Shown piece by piece: positions 1 to 7,719 of a DNA stretch of 64,000 bases. Numbering within the stretch: the stretch's first letter is position 1; each line of letters opens with the position of its first letter. A model generated the notes under the pieces. The model made no database searches. It was not told the DNA's origin and saw nothing but the letters and a program-made list of their open reading frames with translations. Made by a program: the position numbers and the translations under genes. Source of the DNA: JADJNY01 sp046349615. GTDB taxonomy: Bacteria > Planctomycetota > UBA1135 > GCA-002686595. The stretch lies in NCBI GenBank assembly GCA_046349615.1, contig JAXMBZ010000001.1, forward strand, positions 682,001 through 746,000, in the 5' to 3' direction.

Positions 1-1506
1 TTCGACGTGCCGTGGCCCGAGGTCGCGGCGCTCACCGCCGCCGGCGTCGGCATCGCGCTGCTCGGCTCGGTGTACCCGCTCCTGCGCGCGCGCCACACGA
101 GCAGCGCGCAGGCGTTGCGCGGCGAGGAGCACCTCGGGAACGCGGGCGTCGCGCGCGGATTCCACCTGTTCGCGGCGCTCCTGCTCGTCGGACTGCTGCC
201 CGGGCTCTACTTCGTGATCGTGCCGGTCGTGGGGGAGGCGCAGGGCGAGCTCGTCGGCGCCGTGCTCGTCGGCGTCGGGTTCCTCGCGCTGCTCGTCGTG
301 CTGCCGCTCGTCGTGCCCGCGCTCTTCAACCGCGTGTCGAGCGCCATCGCGCGTCCGCTCGCGACGGCGTGGACGTTCAGCGGGCGCATGGCCGCGCGCT
401 CGATCCGCGAGAGCCGCACGCGCGTGCCCGTCTCCGCCGCGGCGCTCGCGCTCGTCGCGGCCGCGTTCGTCGGCCTCAAGGGCATGACGCGCAGCCTGCG
501 CGCGGAGATCGAGCACTGGGCGCAGGGCGCGATCGTCGACAAGGTGTACCTCGGCGGCCTCGAAAACGTCCCGCTCGCCGAGCTGCGCGCGCAGTTCGCG
601 CGCTACCCGGGCTTCGTCGCGCTCGAGAACGGCGGAGCGCGCAGCTACGTGCCGTTCCTCCTGCTCGGCGAACGCGTGAGCGAGCTCGCGTCCTTCGGTC
701 CGTTGAAGGACGACCCCGTGCTCGCCGCGGAGTTCGCGAAGGGACGGAGCGTGATCGTCTCGAGGCGCCTCGCGAAACACCTCGGCTACCACGTCGGCGA
801 CCGCGTGCACGTCGGCAACGCGAGCGGCGCGGTGCAGGACCTGACCGTGCTCGCGATCACCGACGCGTACGGCTACTTCCCGCACCCCGACGAGCGCATC
901 TACGGCGTCGTCAGCGACGACTTCGTGCGCCGCGCGTTCTGCATCGACGTCGAGCGCGTGAGCGAGTGCGCCGTCGTGCTCCAGCCCGGCACCGATCCCG
1001 ACGTCGTGAAGGCGGCGGTGCGCGAGCTCTACCCCGACCTGCGCGTCCTGCGCTACGAGCCCGGCCGCGCGCTGCTCGACGCGCACCTCGCGGACATCGA
1101 CCGCGACTTCCGGCTCTTCGACCTCATCCTCGCGCTGACCGCGCTGCTCGCGGGGCTCGGCGTGTTGAACGGGCAACTGCTCGCCGCGCTCGAGCGCGCG
1201 AAGGAACTCGGCGTGCTCAAGGCGCTCGGCACGAGCCGCCGTCAGATCGCGGGCATGGTGCTCTGCGAGGCGCTCGTGATCGGGCTCTTCGGCGGCCTGC
1301 TCGGCACGGCGCTCGGCGCGGGGCTGACGCCGGTCATCGTGCGCGCGCTCGAGGGGCTCTCCGGCCTCGAGCTGCCGCACGTGGGGGCGGGGCCGTGGCT
1401 CGTCCTGTGTCCGCTCGGCGCGGTCGTGGTCGCGGTCCTCGCCGCGCTCTACCCGATCCTGCGGATGCAGCGGATGGACGCGGTCGCGGCCGTGCGGACG
1501 GGGTGA
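1..1506 (+). CDS. FtsX-like ABC transporter permease, C-terminal part (5' end outside window)
   Basis: The frame is open from the first base, so the true start lies upstream and only about 500 residues are seen. The visible part begins with the end of one FtsX domain (YPLLRARHTSSAQALRG), followed by hydrophobic segments, a periplasmic MacB-like core region (roughly residues 160-350) and a second C-terminal FtsX domain with three membrane segments ending in LYPILRMQRMDAVAAVRTG. Two FtsX domains in one chain is the arrangement of LolC/E- and YbbP-type permeases of lipoprotein or efflux ABC transporters. These act in the inner membrane with a separate ATPase, probably encoded upstream. Substrate cannot be told. 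The gene ends 190 bases before tRNA-Asp. Confidence 0.85.
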   Translation, partial: FDVPWPEVAALTAAGVGIALLGSVYPLLRARHTSSAQALRGEEHLGNAGVARGFHLFAALLLVGLLPGLYFVIVPVVGEAQGELVGAVLVGVGFLALLVVLPLVVPALFNRVSSAIARPLATAWTFSGRMAARSIRESRTRVPVSAAALALVAAAFVGLKGMTRSLRAEIEHWAQGAIVDKVYLGGLENVPLAELRAQFARYPGFVALENGGARSYVPFLLLGERVSELASFGPLKDDPVLAAEFAKGRSVIVSRRLAKHLGYHVGDRVHVGNASGAVQDLTVLAITDAYGYFPHPDERIYGVVSDDFVRRAFCIDVERVSECAVVLQPGTDPDVVKAAVRELYPDLRVLRYEPGRALLDAHLADIDRDFRLFDLILALTALLAGLGVLNGQLLAALERAKELGVLKALGTSRRQIAGMVLCEALVIGLFGGLLGTALGAGLTPVIVRALEGLSGLELPHVGAGPWLVLCPLGAVVVAVLAALYPILRMQRMDAVAAVRTG

Positions 1507-1652
1507 GGGAGCGGGCGGCCGGGCGCCTGTCCGGCGGGGCGGGCCGGGGGCGCGAGCCCCGCCTCATGAGGAGGAGGCGTCAGCGCGGAGCCCTCGCCCC
1601 GTTCCCATTCCGCCGGCCCCGAACCGGCCCCGGGCCGAAACGCCCTGAAGGA

Positions 1653-1680
1653 TTGCACCCGCGAAGCCGATGGGTATACT
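1653..1680 (+). promoter_or_regulatory. Predicted sigma70-type promoter of tRNA-Asp
   Basis: TTGCAC (1653-1658) and TATACT (1675-1680) are separated by 16 bases. The -10 matches the consensus at five of six positions, the -35 at three. The predicted start near 1687 lies about 10 bases before the mature tRNA. Confidence 0.5.
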
Positions 1681-1696
1681 CCCGACCCCCAAGAGC

Positions 1697-1773
1697 GGGG
1701 ACGTAGCTCAATCGGTTAGAGTACCGGCCTGTCACGCCGGTGGTTGCGGGTTCGAGTCCCGTCGTCCTCGCCA
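1697..1773 (+). tRNA. tRNA-Asp (anticodon GTC)
   Basis: A 77-base cloverleaf. The acceptor stem is GGGGACG/CGTCCTC with one G-T pair, followed by T8-A9. The anticodon stem is CCGGC/GCCGG around the loop CTGTCAC, so the anticodon is GTC. The T-arm carries TTCGAGT. The discriminator base is G and CCA is encoded. The gene is probably the integration target of the adjacent recombinase, whose stop codon lies inside it on the other strand. Confidence 0.96.
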
Positions 1774-2972
1774 TCTCCTGCCCCGGGAATGGCGTTTTCA
1801 GGGCCCCCAGCGGGGTTCGGGGCTGCACCGAGGTGCAAGCCGGTGCGTGTCGCGGCGGTACGCGACGCCAAGCAGGACGCCAAGACAGACGGGCTGCCGG
1901 CTCCACCGCCCAGTGAGACAGCGGCGCTCGACTGCGCATCCGAGGTGCGTGGAGCGATCGAGGGCAGCCCGCGCAGGGCGTCGCGCTCGTCATGCGGGGT
2001 GAGCCGGGTGTAGATCCCGACGGTCTCGACTGGGGACGAGTGCCGTGCGAGCCGCTGGACGACCTTCACGTTCGCGCCGGACCGCACGAGCAAGGTGATG
2101 AAGGCTGACCGCAGGGCGTGAACGTCGGCCGTGCGGCCCGAGGCATCCTTGTACGGGATGCCAGCCGCGGCGAGGTCGTGCTTGAGCCAGAACGTGGCGC
2201 GGTGCCGGAACGACGGGGGCAGGTTCAGCACGGGCGCGGTGGGGAGCTTGCGGCGCGTGTAGGGTTCGAGGTCCCGAGCGAGCTCGGGGTGCAGCGGGAG
2301 GCGCGACTCTGTGCGGTTCTTCGAGACGGTGGCGCGAACCGTGAAAGTCGGGCCATCCTCAGCCTCGAGCTCCAGGTCGCGCACCTGAAGCGACACGATC
2401 TCGCCGATGCGGAGCCCAGCCTCGCAGCCGAGGCGCCAGGCGAGGGCACGAACGGGCCCGGGGACTCCACGGATCGTCGGGCCGTCGTGGGCTTCCTGGA
2501 TGAGCCTGCGCAGCTCCTCGGACCGAAGGGCTCGGCGGACGTGGCGCGGATCCAGGCGCGCGTTGAGCGGCTTGAGCACGGTCAGGGGATCAGCGGAGAG
2601 CAGCCCGCGCTCGACGCACCAGCGGGTGAACTCGCGGCAGGCCTGGAGCCTGTGGTTCGACTCGCGCATGGAGATCGCCGCGCGAGGTGGCCGGCCGCGG
2701 CTTCCAGGAACGCGCTCGAGCGCCGTGAATTTCCCCTCCCGGAGCGCGTGCAGGCGCGCCTCGACCCTCGCTGCGTCGATGTCAGCGAGCGTGTGAAACG
2801 CGCAGCCCTCGAACGTGGATCGGACGCGCATTACGACGAGCGCGACCCAGCGCGCGGTCCGCGCACGCGCGCGGAGAGCGCTCGCGAACTCGTCCAGGAG
2901 CGCGAATCCGTGTCCCGGGTCGAAGTTCCTCCGCCCGGCGGCGCGCTCCACGCACCCGGACGAGCTAGCCAT
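1716..2972 (-). CDS. Tyrosine recombinase/integrase overlapping tRNA-Asp
   Basis: A 418-residue site-specific recombinase. It has an N-terminal SAM-like core-binding domain (about residues 20-125) and a C-terminal catalytic domain with the full set of residues: R188 in GLRIGE, K218 in VSKNR, H285 and R288 in HALR, H311 in LARHSS and the nucleophile Y321 in GIYTR. The ATG at 2972 was chosen because it overlaps the stop of a small upstream frame (ATGGCTAG) and leaves a normal core-binding domain. About 100 residues follow the tyrosine. The last 19 or so are antisense to tRNA-Asp, so the tail GTRTRNHR is tRNA-templated. This points to integration at the tRNA 3' half. No second attachment-site copy of the tRNA 3' end is visible in the window. 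Confidence 0.85.
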   Translation of the reverse strand: MASSSGCVERAAGRRNFDPGHGFALLDEFASALRARARTARWVALVVMRVRSTFEGCAFHTLADIDAARVEARLHALREGKFTALERVPGSRGRPPRAAISMRESNHRLQACREFTRWCVERGLLSADPLTVLKPLNARLDPRHVRRALRSEELRRLIQEAHDGPTIRGVPGPVRALAWRLGCEAGLRIGEIVSLQVRDLELEAEDGPTFTVRATVSKNRTESRLPLHPELARDLEPYTRRKLPTAPVLNLPPSFRHRATFWLKHDLAAAGIPYKDASGRTADVHALRSAFITLLVRSGANVKVVQRLARHSSPVETVGIYTRLTPHDERDALRGLPSIAPRTSDAQSSAAVSLGGGAGSPSVLASCLASRTAATRTGLHLGAAPNPAGGPENAIPGAGDGEDDGTRTRNHRRDRPVL

Positions 2973-3153
2973 CCTCGAAGCCGAGGCCGGGTCGATCTCC
3001 TCGCGCCCCGAACTCGTGGAACACCACGTCCGCCTTCGACTTCGGACTTCCGGTGCGCCGAGCGCGCTCGGGCGGAAGGCCGAAGCGGGCCACGAGCGCA
3101 TCGGCTGCGTTCCGGGCGCGGTCGCCCGGGACGAGCGCGGCGCGGACGAGCAT
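2965..3153 (-). CDS. Small unrecognised protein overlapping the integrase start
   Basis: A 62-codon frame whose TAG overlaps the integrase ATG (ATGGCTAG), the arrangement of translationally coupled genes. The residues (LVPGDRARNAADALVARFG, then PKSKADVVFHEFG) look protein-like rather than like an arginine-rich shadow frame. I do not recognise a family. It could be an element-encoded accessory factor such as an excisionase, or the tail of a longer gene. In another frame just upstream (3292 to about 3190) a protein-like stretch begins SLSVSDEW and could join it through one frameshift. That would match the indels seen in the neighbouring kinase gene. Confidence 0.35.
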   Translation of the reverse strand: MLVRAALVPGDRARNAADALVARFGLPPERARRTGSPKSKADVVFHEFGARGDRPGLGFEDG

Positions 3154-3308
3154 GCGAGGATGGGCGATCTCGACCTCGCGACGGCATCCAGTCCCCGTCG
3201 ACCGTGACGCGCGGCTTCGATCCGCGATCCCGCTTGGCCCGGACCCATTCGTCGGACACGCTCAGGGAAGTGGATGGGTTCCCTGCGCGCAACGCGTCGA
3301 GGCGCTGC

Positions 3309-6300
3309 TCACTTCGGTTCCTTCGGGTACGCCGCGCGCAGCGCCTGCCACCGCTTCACCTCGTCGGGCTGCTTCAGCGCGGTGTGGAGTCGATCAAGCG
3401 GTCGAGCGCTTCGGAGGCGCGACGAGGTCGCGGGGAGCGTGCCTTCGCGCTGCTTCAGGCCCTCGTAGGCGCGCACGAGGAGCGGCGCCGTCGTCGGGTT
3501 TCCTCGCCGAGCAGCTGCCGAGCAGCGACTGCACGTGGAACGTCTGCCACGCGTCGGGCTTGGCCTCCGGGCGGCGATGGCCAGGCTCTCGCGCAGGAGT
3601 ACCCGCCATCGCGAACGCCTTCGCTTCGAGCGCGGCTCAGGTCTCGAACGCGCTCAACCCCGGAGGCGAGCTGCATGCTCTCCGGCTTCGCGCCTTGCGC
3701 AGGTCGTCGACGAGCTCCGCGAGCAGCGCCGTCGCCTCGTCGAACTGCTCCAGGTGCAGGTACGTGATCAGGAGGTCGGGCAGCGCGCCCCGCAACGCCG
3801 GATTCGACCGCGCCGCGACGCGCACCTCCTCCTGCAGCGGAAGAGCATCCTTCCAGCGCCCCGCGGTCCCGTAGTTGACGCCGAGGTTCGCGATCGTCCC
3901 CAGCGTGGTCGATGTGCGCGTCCGAGCTTGGCTTCCTGCGCCTTCAAGAGCGCCTCGAACATCGGGATCGAGTCGTCGAGCCGCTTCGCGCGCCAGTACG
4001 CGTCGCGAGGTTGCCCATCCCCCGAGCGCTGGGATGGTCCGCGCCGAGCTTCGCCTTCTGCAGGCGTACGGTCTTCTCGAGCAGCGGATCGCGAGGTCGT
4101 TCTTGCCCGTCTGGAAGTGAGCGCGCCGAGGTTGCTCCGCCCACGAGCGTGTTCGGGTGGTCCTCGCCGTACTTCGCCTCCTGGACGCGCAGCGCCCCGA
4201 GGAGCAGCGGCAGCGCTTCGACCTTGCCTGCTGGTACGCGCTCGCGAGATCGTTCATCGCGGTGAGCGTCGACGGGTGATCTGGCCGAGCTCGCTCGCGC
4301 AGCGCGCGCAACGTCTCCACGAGCAGCGGGAGCGCGCGCTCGCGCTGCTTCGTGTGCTGGTACGCCGTCGCGAGGCGGCCCTGGAGCTGGTCGTCTCGGG
4401 ATGGTCGGGCCCGAGAGCTCGCTTCGCGCGCTCGACCGCGGTCTCGAAGTGCTGCACGGCGTCGTGCTTCCGACGTCGAGCTCGGACTGCGCGAGGTTGC
4501 CCAGGCACAGGATCGTCCCGCGCGCGTCCGGGCCCATCTTCGCCTCGTAGAGCGGGAGCGCGTCGCCGTACAACCGGACCGCTTCCGCGCGCCGGCCCGC
4601 GGCGTGGTGGCCTTGCGCCAGGTTCATCATCGCTTCGATCGTCTCCGACGTGCTCGGCGCCGAAGCGGGCGCGGCGGAGCGCCAGCGTCTCCTCGAGCAC
4701 GGGCAGCGCCGTCTCGATCGCCCCCGCGCCGAGCGAGCTCATCGCGAAGCCGTTCGCTGCGGAGAGCGTGGCTTCGTGCTCCTTGCCGTAGTGCCCGAGG
4801 TAGGTCGCGTGGGCGCGCTGGAAGAGCTCGGCGGGCCGACGCGCACTCGCCGAGCGCCTCGAGCGAGCGGCGAGCTCGCACTGCAGGCGCGCGACCTCGA
4901 GCGGATCGCCGATCGACGCGCCGTCGAGCGACCACGGCCTCGCCGAGGCCGTCGCGTAGCGCGTTGCGGAGTTCCGGCGACCGTCGCGTAGTCCTGCTTG
5001 GGGTCGAGCCGCGCGAACACCGATCCGAGGATCGCATTGCCCTTGCGCGCGCACGCGAGGTCGTGCTTCGCCCGCGCGGCGCATTCCTGGAGTCGTGCTT
5101 CGCGAGCTGCTCAGCGCCGCGGCCGTCGCGCGCCTTCAGCATGCCGATGCTCGTGCCGACGATGCCGGCGACCAGCGAGAAGTGCGAGCAGCGCGCCCGC
5201 CGCGACGGTCTTCTTGCGCCTGCGAACGAACTTCGCGAGCCGGTAGAGCCCGCTCGGGGGCGCGGCGAGCACGGGCTCGTCGCGCAAGTAGCGCGCGACG
5301 TCTTCGGCGAAGCCGTTCGGCGTGTGTCGTAGCGGCGCCGGCGGTCTTTCTCGAGCGCCTTCATGACGATCCAGTCGAGATCGCCGCGCAGGCGTTGGCT
5401 CCACGCGGCGACGTTGACCTGCCGGTTCGCGGCGGTGGGGATGCGCGCTCGCCGAGCGTCGAGACGCGCGTCGAAGGCTTCGCGGGGTCGACTCGCGGAT
5501 CGTGCGCAGGAGCTCCTGGTAGCCCGCCTCGAGCGCTGTTCCGACGTCGAACGGCTTCGTGCCCGTCAGCAGCTCGTACAGGAGTACGCCGAGCGAGTAG
5601 ACGTCCGCTCGCGTGTCGATGTCGAGCTCCCGAGAGCTCCGCCTGCTCCGGCGCCATGTACTCCGGCGTGCCGAGGATCTGCGCGTACTGCGTGAAGAGC
5701 GTCTTCTTCGTGAGCTTCCGCGCTCACGCCTTCGCGATGCCGAAGTCGATCACCTTCGGCACTGACGCCGTCGTGCATCGTCACCAGCACGTTCGAAGGC
5801 TTGAGGTCGCGTGGATCACGCCTTGTGATGCGCGTGCTGGACCGCCTGCACACGCGCGTGAAGAGCCCGAGGCGCTCGCGCAGGCCGAGCTTCGCCTTGT
5901 CGCAATACTCCGTGATCGGCACGCCCTTGACGAGCTCCACCGCCGAAGTACGGCACGCCGCGGTCGCGCCGCCGTCGAGCACCTTCGCGATGTGCGGGTG
6001 CTCCATGAGCGCCAGCGCCTGGCGCTCCGCCTCGAACCGCACGACGACCTCGCGCGTGTCCATGCCGAGCTTGACGATCTTGAGCGCGACCTTGTGCACG
6101 ACGGGCTCGCGCTGTTCCGGCCATCCACGGTGCCCATCCCGCCCTCGCCGATCGGCTGGAGCAGCTTGTAGCGGCCGATCACGTCGCCGGCCTCGCCGGG
6201 CGCGGGCGCGACGGGGCGCGAGGAACGCCGTGCCGGCGCCCGCGTCGGACGCGAGCAGCTCGTCGACGCGCGCGAGCTCGGCGTCGCCCTGGTGCGGCGC

Positions 6301-6388
6301 GCCGGAGCCAGGCGCGGCGTTCCGCGACGTCCTGCATGGCGCGCGCGGCGTGGAAGAGCTCCTCGATCCGTTCGTTGCGGTCCTTCAC
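3309..6388 (-). pseudogene. Ser/Thr protein kinase with TPRs, broken by many frameshifts
   Basis: Start and stop of a protein of about 1026 residues can still be placed: GTG at 6388 (VKDRNERIEELFHAAR) after a purine-rich AGAGGA, and TGA at 3309-3311 after EVKRWQALRAAYPKEPK. The homologous sequence jumps among the three minus-strand frames at least a dozen times. Legible pieces, in order, are the planctomycete kinase leader, the glycine loop in GRYKLLQPIGEGGMGTV, the lysine strand KVALKIVKLGMDTREVVVRF, the catalytic HRDLKPSNVLVT, APEQAE, a membrane segment RRRKKTVAAGALLALLAG, then TPR units (ALPLYEAKMGPD, RVQEAKYGEDHPNT, LQKAKLGADHP). Many breaks are single-base changes in G or C runs and the residues between them are well conserved. 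The cause is recent inactivation or uncorrected sequence error. As written it cannot make a kinase. It is divergent from an ECF sigma remnant. Confidence 0.85.
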
Positions 6389-6559
6389 CGGTGGTCCTCT
6401 CTCCGTGGGCCGGCCTCCATCGTCGGGGCCTCGGCCGCCAGTCATGCGCAGGATCGTGGGAGCAGGCCTCACGGATCCACGGTTTCTCCCCGGATTCCGC
6501 GCGCCCTGCGGGAGCCGACGGGGCCCGAGCGACGCGCTCCGCGGGCCTCGCACGCGCCG

Positions 6560-6588
6560 TTGTGGGCCGTCCGCGGGTGCGCTATTCT
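6560..6588 (+). promoter_or_regulatory. Possible promoter of the ECF sigma remnant
   Basis: TTGTGG (6560-6565) and TATTCT (6583-6588) with 17-base spacing. The predicted start falls about 3 bases before the ATG at 6598, so the transcript would be nearly leaderless. Matches to consensus are only moderate. Confidence 0.3.
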
Positions 6589-6597
6589 CCGCCCGCG

Positions 6598-6844
6598 ATG
6601 GCCCGCGACGTCCCGGCGCTCCTCGGCGCCATCGAGCGCGGCGATGCACGCGCCGCCGACGAGCTCCTGCCGCTCGTGCACACCGAACTGCGCGCGCTCG
6701 CGGCGCAGCGGCTCGCGCGCGAGCGCCCGGCGCCGCTGCAGGCGACTGCGCTCGTGCACGGCGGGGCCTACCTGCGGCTCGTCGGGAGCAGCGGCGCGTC
6801 CGCGGGCGCGAAGTGGGACGGCGCCGGGCACTTCCTCGCTCGCC
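6598..6844 (+). pseudogene. ECF sigma factor (TIGR02999-like), N-terminal fragment
   Basis: About 80 residues beginning MARDVPALLGAIERGD and containing DELLPLVHTELRALAAQRLARE, ATALVH, AYLRLVG and KWDGAGHF are the recognisable N-terminal (region 2) part of the planctomycete ECF sigma family named TIGR02999. HGGAYLRL replaces the usual HEAYLRL, and after GHFLA the frame runs into unrelated arginine-rich sequence. The expected AMRRI segment and all of region 4 are missing, so this is a truncated gene. In Planctomycetota such sigma factors commonly sit beside TPR-bearing Ser/Thr kinases, as here, which suggests that the pair was lost or corrupted together. Confidence 0.75.
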
Positions 6845-7063
6845 GTCGATCCGACGCCGCATCGCACGCGGCGCATCCGCCGACACGGGGACGAGCTCCT
6901 GATGTCGTGCGGCGCCTGGCGCGTCTACTTCACCGTCGCGGGCGAGGTCGTCGACGTGCGGCGCATCGAGCCGGGGTATCCGCACGCGTACCTCGTCGAT
7001 CCCGCGAAGACGCGGATCCCGGACCGCGAGGCGCAGCTCGCGTTCGCCGCGCGCTGGGCGTAG
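6845..7063 (+). pseudogene. C-terminal fragment of an unrecognised small protein fused to the sigma remnant
   Basis: About 72 residues in a different frame from the sigma fragment, with ordinary protein composition: GDELLMSCGAWRVYFTVAG, VVDVRRIEPGYPHAYLVD, TRIPDREAQLAFAARWA, then TAG. An internal ATG at 6902 could give a 53-residue product, but nothing resembling a ribosome site precedes it. The WRVYF...VVRIEPG pattern is loosely like RelE/ParE-fold toxins. That is only a suggestion. The junction at about 6840 looks like a deletion joining two genes. Confidence 0.45.
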
Positions 7064-7115
7064 GCCGCGTGAGCTCGACGACGCGCGGAAGACACGCGGT
7101 CCGCGCCCGAGCGCG

Positions 7116-7595
7116 TCACCGCCGCCGCGTCGTCGGCTTCTTCCGCGCCGCCGGCTTCTTCGCCGCGTTCATCCGCGTCGTCGCCTTCTTCGCCGCGGGC
7201 TTCCGCACCGCCGCCTTCTTCCGGCCCGGCTTCGGCAGCGTGTCGTACTTCGCGGCCTCTGTCAGCAGCGCGCCGAACGCCTTCGGATCGACGTCCGCGG
7301 GCGTGCGCACCTTGACGTGGCGCACGTACGCGCCGCTTCCTTGCAGGAGCCCCTTCGGATCGGCGAGCTCCGCGCCGCGAATGAACCCGAACTGCACGTG
7401 GTCCGCGTCGGCGTAGACGTAGGCCGCGGGCACCTTGCCGTTCAGCCAGCAGCCGTTGCCCCACTTCACGGACTCGACGAGCTCGGGGCACGTGCGCTTC
7501 ACGAAGGCGCGCAGCGCGCGGATCAGCGTCTGGTTCTTCGGCGTCTGGTCGGCGAGGTAGAGGTCGAAGTTCGCGTAGGCCTTCATCTTCGGCAT
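7116..7595 (-). CDS. DUF1801/YdhG-like protein with histone-like basic tail
   Basis: A 159-residue cytoplasmic protein. Residues 1-118 match the DUF1801 (YdhG-like) fold, with ALRAFVKRTCPELVESVKWG, GCWLNGKVPAAYVYAD and HVQFGFIRGAEL. The last 35 residues are almost only Lys, Arg, Ala, Pro and Thr (KKAAVRKPAAKKATTR, then KKPAARKKPTTRRR), like the C-terminal arm of histone H1-type bacterial proteins. The tail suggests nucleic-acid binding. The function of the domain is not known. It is convergent with the sigma remnant and starts 124 bases before the divergent ankyrin gene. Confidence 0.75.
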   Translation of the reverse strand: MPKMKAYANFDLYLADQTPKNQTLIRALRAFVKRTCPELVESVKWGNGCWLNGKVPAAYVYADADHVQFGFIRGAELADPKGLLQGSGAYVRHVKVRTPADVDPKAFGALLTEAAKYDTLPKPGRKKAAVRKPAAKKATTRMNAAKKPAARKKPTTRRR

Positions 7596-7719
7596 GGCGT
7601 CGTGCTCCGCGGGGGCTCGGGCCCGAGAGCGTAGCGGACGGACGCCGCGCCGGTCGCGTCCTCGGGCTCGCTCCCGCCGGGGGCTCGACTCGGAGCGCGC
7701 GATCGTCGATACCCACGTC

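Noticed and set aside
1541..1565. GGGGC-GCGA-GCCCC hairpin after the ABC permease as a terminator
   Set aside because: Only five base pairs and no T-run; such short hairpins are expected by chance at this G+C.
1716..1775. GTRTRNHR tail of the integrase as a conserved protein motif
   Set aside because: It is the antisense translation of the tRNA T-arm and anticodon arm, a known source of false protein similarity.
2831..3292. Alternative longer N-terminus for the integrase region (frame starting at 3292)
   Set aside because: After about 34 sensible residues the frame turns arginine-rich; without evidence for a frameshift correction it was not called as a gene.
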